Made by a program: the position numbers and the translations under genes. From the NCBI RefSeq assembly GCF_033239625.1, contig NZ_BTCK01000016.1:60053-124052 (forward strand): a DNA stretch of 64,000 bases. Direction: 5' to 3'. This DNA comes from Paenibacillus_T sp033239625. GTDB taxonomy: Bacteria; Bacillota; Bacilli; Paenibacillales; Paenibacillaceae. Shown in pieces: positions 60,528-64,000 of this stretch. The number at the start of each line of letters is the position of its first letter. Position 1 is the stretch's first letter. The notes below the pieces were generated by a model that did no database searches, was not told the DNA's origin, and saw only the letters and a program-made list of their open reading frames with translations.

Positions 60528-61493
60528 CTACCATAGGCTAATGTTCGATACTCGCTTAGCAATCGCGTTCGTAACGAACAAGAAGAAGAAGTTAATGAGC
60601 GTATTGAACAGGCCGATCGCAGAGGAATAGCTGATTTGGTTCGACAGAATACCAATCTTATACACGTAAGTTGCAATAACTTCGGATACCGGCAGGTTAA
60701 GCGTGTTCTGCATCAGGAAGATTTTCTCAAATCCTGTGCCAAGCACGTTACCCATGCTCAGAATGAACAGGATGATCATCGTCGGTACGATAGACGGCAG
60801 GTCGATGTGACGAATCGTCTGCCAACGGTTAGCGCCGTCGATCTTGGACGAGTCATACAGCTGCGGGTCCACACTGGACAAGGCAGCCAAATAAATAATG
60901 CTGTTCCAGCCGCAGTGCTGCCAAATGTCTGAGAGTACATAAACCGGAATAAAGCTGTTCGTGCTTGCGAGCAGGTTCACATCACCGTAGCCGAGATGGT
61001 TCATCAAATTGCCGACGATGCCCGTATTCGGCGACAGCATAACGTTCAGCATGCCGACCATGACGACGATGGAAATAAAGTGAGGCATGTAAACCGTCGT
61101 CTGCAGCGTCTTCTTCGCCCGCTTCCAACGAATCTGGTTAATGAGAAGCGCTAGAAGAATTGGAGCCGGGAAGCCGATAATGATGGTCGCCAAGCTGATT
61201 TTGATCGTATTCCACATAATGTCTTTGAACAGGTAGTTGTCGATGAACATCTTGAAATAATAGAGCCCATGCCACTCCCCGCCCGTCAGACCTTTGGTAT
61301 AGTCGTAGTCACGGAATGCAAGCTGAATGCCGTACATCGGAATGTAGTTGAAAATAAAAATAACGATAATCGCAGGGATGACCATGATCCACAGCTGATA
61401 GTCGCGGCGGAACGTATTGAAAATGCTTGGCTTTCTCGCCTTAATTGCGGCTTCCCGATTCGCCGGGACCGATAGCTTCGTTTGCGTAGACAT
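60528..61493 (-). CDS. Sugar ABC transporter permease (LplB type)
   Basis: This 321-aa permease has six predicted helices, a basic N-terminus of about 35 residues and the EAA-like loop YDSSKIDGANRWQTIRHIDLPSIVPTM. ATG at 61493 was chosen, as GGGAGA lies 8 nt upstream; the longer frame has no site. A weak hairpin (61640-61677) between it and the binding-protein gene may reduce permease expression. Confidence 0.92.
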   Translation of the reverse strand: MSTQTKLSVPANREAAIKARKPSIFNTFRRDYQLWIMVIPAIIVIFIFNYIPMYGIQLAFRDYDYTKGLTGGEWHGLYYFKMFIDNYLFKDIMWNTIKISLATIIIGFPAPILLALLINQIRWKRAKKTLQTTVYMPHFISIVVMVGMLNVMLSPNTGIVGNLMNHLGYGDVNLLASTNSFIPVYVLSDIWQHCGWNSIIYLAALSSVDPQLYDSSKIDGANRWQTIRHIDLPSIVPTMIILFILSMGNVLGTGFEKIFLMQNTLNLPVSEVIATYVYKIGILSNQISYSSAIGLFNTLINFFFLFVTNAIAKRVSNISLW

Positions 61494-61639
61494 TCGATCA
61501 ATCTCCCTTGTCAAGGTGAAACGGCTGTCGCCGTCAACAGTCGGCGCAGGGCGTTTCATTCCGGAGAAATACTCGGAAACTTATAGATTTGTAGTTGGTT
61601 TAGTAAGCAGGGAACCTATTGCGACTTATTGGAATGAAA

Positions 61640-61677
61640 ATGCTGCGCACCGCAGTGTGACAGGCGCACAGCATCTT
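61640..61677 (-). terminator. Partial terminator between binding protein and permeases
   Basis: An imperfect stem GATGCTGTGCGCC/GGTGCGCAGCATT followed by TTTT on the minus strand. It probably works as a readthrough attenuator so that the binding protein is made in excess. Confidence 0.6.
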
Positions 61678-61689
61678 CGTCACTGGTTG

Positions 61690-63345
61690 TTACTTCTTAG
61701 CCATGTAGTCGTCGTAGTACTTTTGCATAATTTCAATGTTCTGTTGAACGCCTGTTTTCTGCGCGTTCTTCACATAGCTGTCCCAGTCCTTCTCAATTCC
61801 TCCCTTGGTCACCCATTGCGAGAATTTCGACATCGCCAGGTTCATCAGGTTCGTATTGTTCAGGCTCATCGCGTTGTTGTCAGCCGAGCTGTACTTGATG
61901 AACATGCTTGGCAGTACGTCCTTATCCTTGTCAATTGCGTTGATTACGCTCATGAGCGGATCCGTTTGTTTGCCGACCGATTGCATGTCCGTACCAAGCG
62001 TCAGGTTAAGCGAGTCTGCGATGTACATTGGACCGTTGTCTGCGAAAGTCGATGTCCATTTCCAAGTGCCCGGATCCATTGCCGTATCAGTCGGCGGAAG
62101 CACGGAGTACGTGTCATCGCCATTGTCTTTGATGTTTGGTCCGATCGAGCCGAACAGTACTTGCATACTTACTTTCGGATCGTACAGCTCGTTCACGAAG
62201 CGCATTGCTGCGTCTTTGTTCTTCGATTTGGCCGAGATCGATACCATGTTCACGCCGTAGTTCAGGGAGTTGTAGTCGTAGTCCCAGCCCAATTGCGTGT
62301 TGTCGTCAGCCGAGTATTTCAGCGGAGCCATAGCCGTGTATTGCGGTGCCAGCGCGTTGCCGAAGCGGTCCGTTACTTCCCAGCCCCACGAGAAGCCGAC
62401 TTTCGCTTTGTCGCCCGTACCGCGTGCAACCGATTGGTATTTGGTGTAGTCCTGCGTAAATACTTCTTTGTTGATCAGGCCAGCTGCGAAGCATTTGTTG
62501 AGGAATTCAACAAACGTTTTGTAGCGCTCGTCGAGGAAGAAGTTTTTCACTTTGCCGTCTTCCAGGAAGTAGCCTTGACCGCTGCCGTCCGTCAGCGTGA
62601 TGCCGAGACTTCCGAGCAGTACGGTTGGGTGGAAGTAGCCGAAGCCGCCCGTGCCAACTGGCGCGAAGTCCATTGGAATCTCGTCGTTCACATCGCCGTC
62701 GCCGTTCGCGTCTTTTTCTTTGAACGCGAGAAGGACGTTGTAAAGCTCGTCCCAGTTCGTTGGCATTTGCAGGCCAAGGTTGTCCAGCCATTGCTGGTTG
62801 ATATATTGTCTGGAAACCGTTGCCGGCCAGAAACGTTGATATTTGGACAGACCGTAGATTTTGCCGTCCGCTTGCGTTGAGATCGTCTTCGTCTCAGGCT
62901 TCGCGTCGAACATCGCTTGTACGTTCGGTGCATCCTTCGCGATCAGATCCGTCAAGTCTGCAAACAGACCAGGGAATTGCGAGTAGTCAGCGTCCGTAAT
63001 CGCGTTAGGTCCGATGATCAAGTCCGGTACGTCGCCGCCAGCGAGCAGCGCCGCTTTCTTTTGACCCCAGTCAGCCGTTACCTCTTGCCATTTGATCTCA
63101 ACGTTCGCTCGTTTCGCAGCTTCCGTGAGCCACTCCATCTTCGCAAGCTCTTTGGTCAGCGGGTGCTTCGTAAAGATTGCCGTCAGTTTAACCGGTGCCG
63201 AGTTCTGTGCGTCCGTGCTCGTTTGCGTATCCGTGCTCGTGCTCGATTCATTACCGTTGTTGTCGCTGTCGCTTCCGCAACCTGTCAGCGCAAGCGCTGT
63301 CAAAGATGTAGCAAGTGCAAGCGTTAGCCACTTTTTCTTCTTCAT
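61690..63345 (-). CDS. Extracellular solute-binding lipoprotein (LplA type)
   Basis: This 551-aa binding protein has a signal peptide with lipobox LTGC, a short acidic linker, and the long family-1 domain of the LplA type (KLTAIFTKHPLTKELAKMEWLTEAAKRANVEIKW, GGDVPDLIIGP, NWDELYNVLLAFKEKDANGDGDVNDEIPMDF). The calcium-loop-like DANGDGDVNDE is typical of this subfamily in Paenibacillus. RBS GGGGG is 10 nt before the ATG. No ATPase is encoded, so a shared one is likely. Confidence 0.93.
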   Translation of the reverse strand: MKKKKWLTLALATSLTALALTGCGSDSDNNGNESSTSTDTQTSTDAQNSAPVKLTAIFTKHPLTKELAKMEWLTEAAKRANVEIKWQEVTADWGQKKAALLAGGDVPDLIIGPNAITDADYSQFPGLFADLTDLIAKDAPNVQAMFDAKPETKTISTQADGKIYGLSKYQRFWPATVSRQYINQQWLDNLGLQMPTNWDELYNVLLAFKEKDANGDGDVNDEIPMDFAPVGTGGFGYFHPTVLLGSLGITLTDGSGQGYFLEDGKVKNFFLDERYKTFVEFLNKCFAAGLINKEVFTQDYTKYQSVARGTGDKAKVGFSWGWEVTDRFGNALAPQYTAMAPLKYSADDNTQLGWDYDYNSLNYGVNMVSISAKSKNKDAAMRFVNELYDPKVSMQVLFGSIGPNIKDNGDDTYSVLPPTDTAMDPGTWKWTSTFADNGPMYIADSLNLTLGTDMQSVGKQTDPLMSVINAIDKDKDVLPSMFIKYSSADNNAMSLNNTNLMNLAMSKFSQWVTKGGIEKDWDSYVKNAQKTGVQQNIEIMQKYYDDYMAKK

Positions 63346-63425
63346 AGCTTCATTTCCCCCTGATTCTATAAAGTTGTGTCATTCGTGATGCAGTCTTGAT
63401 CGGTGTCGTCGTGTTTGACACACTC

Positions 63426-63455
63426 ATCATAGCAAGCGCTTTCAGAGGGGAACAA
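63426..63455 (-). promoter_or_regulatory. Promoter with cre-like site of the LplABC-type operon
   Basis: On the minus strand TTGTTC, 18 nt and TATGAT. The spacer holds TGAAAGCGCTTGCT (63444-63431), which fits the CcpA cre consensus TGNAANCGNWNNC. Binding there would block the polymerase, giving glucose repression (inference). Confidence 0.68.
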
Positions 63456-63519
63456 TTCGGAAAATCATTGGATAAGGGGAGAATGATTAGGTGGAGCTTG
63501 GGTAGGGTTGAAAATGATT

Positions 63520-63606
63520 GTGTGCGGGGTCGCTTCGCGAGGGATGTCGTGTGCAGGGTCGCTGCGCGAGGGATGTCGTGTGCGGGGGGCGCTTCGCGAG
63601 GGAATG
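63520..63606. repeat. Three 29-bp imperfect tandem repeats
   Basis: Units start at 63520, 63549 and 63578 with the shared CGCGAGGGATGTC end. A related set lies at about 63811-63890. Confidence 0.85.
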
Positions 63607-63716
63607 TTCTTTCGATCGCCGTGAACTTCGGATTCCATGAACAATCAGATCAGACGTAGTAGGAATCCAAAGTCCAAAGCGAACGCTATCGCTTCTACAG
63701 AATCATTCCCTCGCTT
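63591..63716. repeat. Non-coding repeat, first copy
   Basis: This 126-bp segment is identical to 63875-64000, with an offset of 284 bp. Its ends GCGAGGGAATG and CATTCCCTCGC form inverted repeats, and an inner GGATTCC/GGAATCC pair is present. It holds no gene. Confidence 0.93.
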
Positions 63717-63874
63717 CGCTCTCAGGCACACGGCTCCAACTAAACATTCTCCTTGGGGGTGGTAAATTGAGGGGGACTTCCGCTTGCGCTATGCTTAGCT
63801 TCAGGAATATGCAGTCGCTTCGCGAGGAATGGCGTGTGCAGTCGCTTCGCGAGGGATGTCGTGTGCGGGGGGGG

Positions 63875-64000
63875 GCTTCGCGAGGGAATGTTCTTTCGAT
63901 CGCCGTGAACTTCGGATTCCATGAACAATCAGATCAGACGTAGTAGGAATCCAAAGTCCAAAGCGAACGCTATCGCTTCTACAGAATCATTCCCTCGCTT
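63875..64000. repeat. Non-coding repeat, second copy (runs to window edge)
   Basis: Identical to 63591-63716 across all 126 visible bases. It may continue past the window. Confidence 0.93.

Noticed and set aside
61417..62880. 487-aa plus-strand frame opposite the LplA-type gene
   Set aside because: Antisense shadow with no recognisable domain or start signal; the minus strand gene is certain.

Overview
The window looks like chromosome from a Gram-positive, endospore-forming-type Firmicute of the Paenibacillaceae (Paenibacillus or Cohnella-like). Supporting signs are strong AGGAGG-type ribosome binding sites, frequent GTG and TTG starts, lipoprotein-anchored sugar-binding proteins with paired permeases and no local ATPase, an LtaS-type synthase, a YtxG/YtxH pair, hemE-hemH, an araL/araM-like pair and a CcpA-type cre site. 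Genus-level assignment is inference; no rRNA or tRNA gene was seen. Most genes lie on the minus strand in long runs.

Layout. 1-840: 3' end of oligoendopeptidase F. 0.9-2.8 kb: an ECF sigma factor and its DUF4179 membrane partner. 2.9-8.4 kb: a four-gene MacB-like exporter operon (ATPase, adaptor lipoprotein, giant FtsX-like permease, second ATPase with an AbrB-like tail). 8.5-22.4 kb: a LacI regulator and a nine-gene operon read right to left. It encodes a membrane-anchored 993-aa binding protein with two sugar-binding-like modules, two pairs of sugar ABC permeases, an NHL/TPR surface protein, a YIP1 membrane protein, a DUF5696 protein with a glycosidase-like barrel and a second lipoprotein binding protein. 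This is the most interesting locus: it looks like a surface system for sensing, processing and importing an unknown glycan. A strong sigma-A promoter, a leader of about 430 nt and two LacI-type operator-like sites precede it.

23-32 kb: DUF92 protein, GDPD phosphodiesterase, a triple 42-bp repeat, CapA-like protein, a MITE-like repeat (second copy at 9.6 kb), hemH-hemE, an MFS exporter, an O-methyltransferase and a THUMP RNA methylase. 32-43 kb: an LtaS-like synthase, small metal or Fe-S related proteins, an LysM-M14 peptidase, glutamate racemase, YtxH/YtxG, a SufR-like regulator, a DUF86 protein, several small proteins including a 39-aa membrane protein, a cupredoxin, a holin-like protein. 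43-52 kb: stand-alone trpB, glycerol-1-phosphate dehydrogenase with a HAD phosphatase and a DeoR regulator, Mn-pyrophosphatase, a CBS-like protein, GH25 lysozyme and FabV. 52-59.5 kb: a stand-alone DnaN paralogue beside a ribbon-helix-helix protein, a NucA-type nuclease, Nudix, aldo/keto reductase, DHA2 exporter, NIF3-like protein and a HEAT-like protein. 59.6-63.3 kb: a second, ordinary LplABC-type sugar transporter under a cre-overlapped promoter. The last 650 bp are non-coding and repeat-rich.

Two carbohydrate import loci without ATPases, a LacI regulator, a cre site, a DeoR regulator and a sugar-phosphate phosphatase suggest a plant- or soil-polysaccharide lifestyle; the imported sugars cannot be named from sequence alone. 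Start codons were reassigned where a Shine-Dalgarno motif clearly favoured an internal start.
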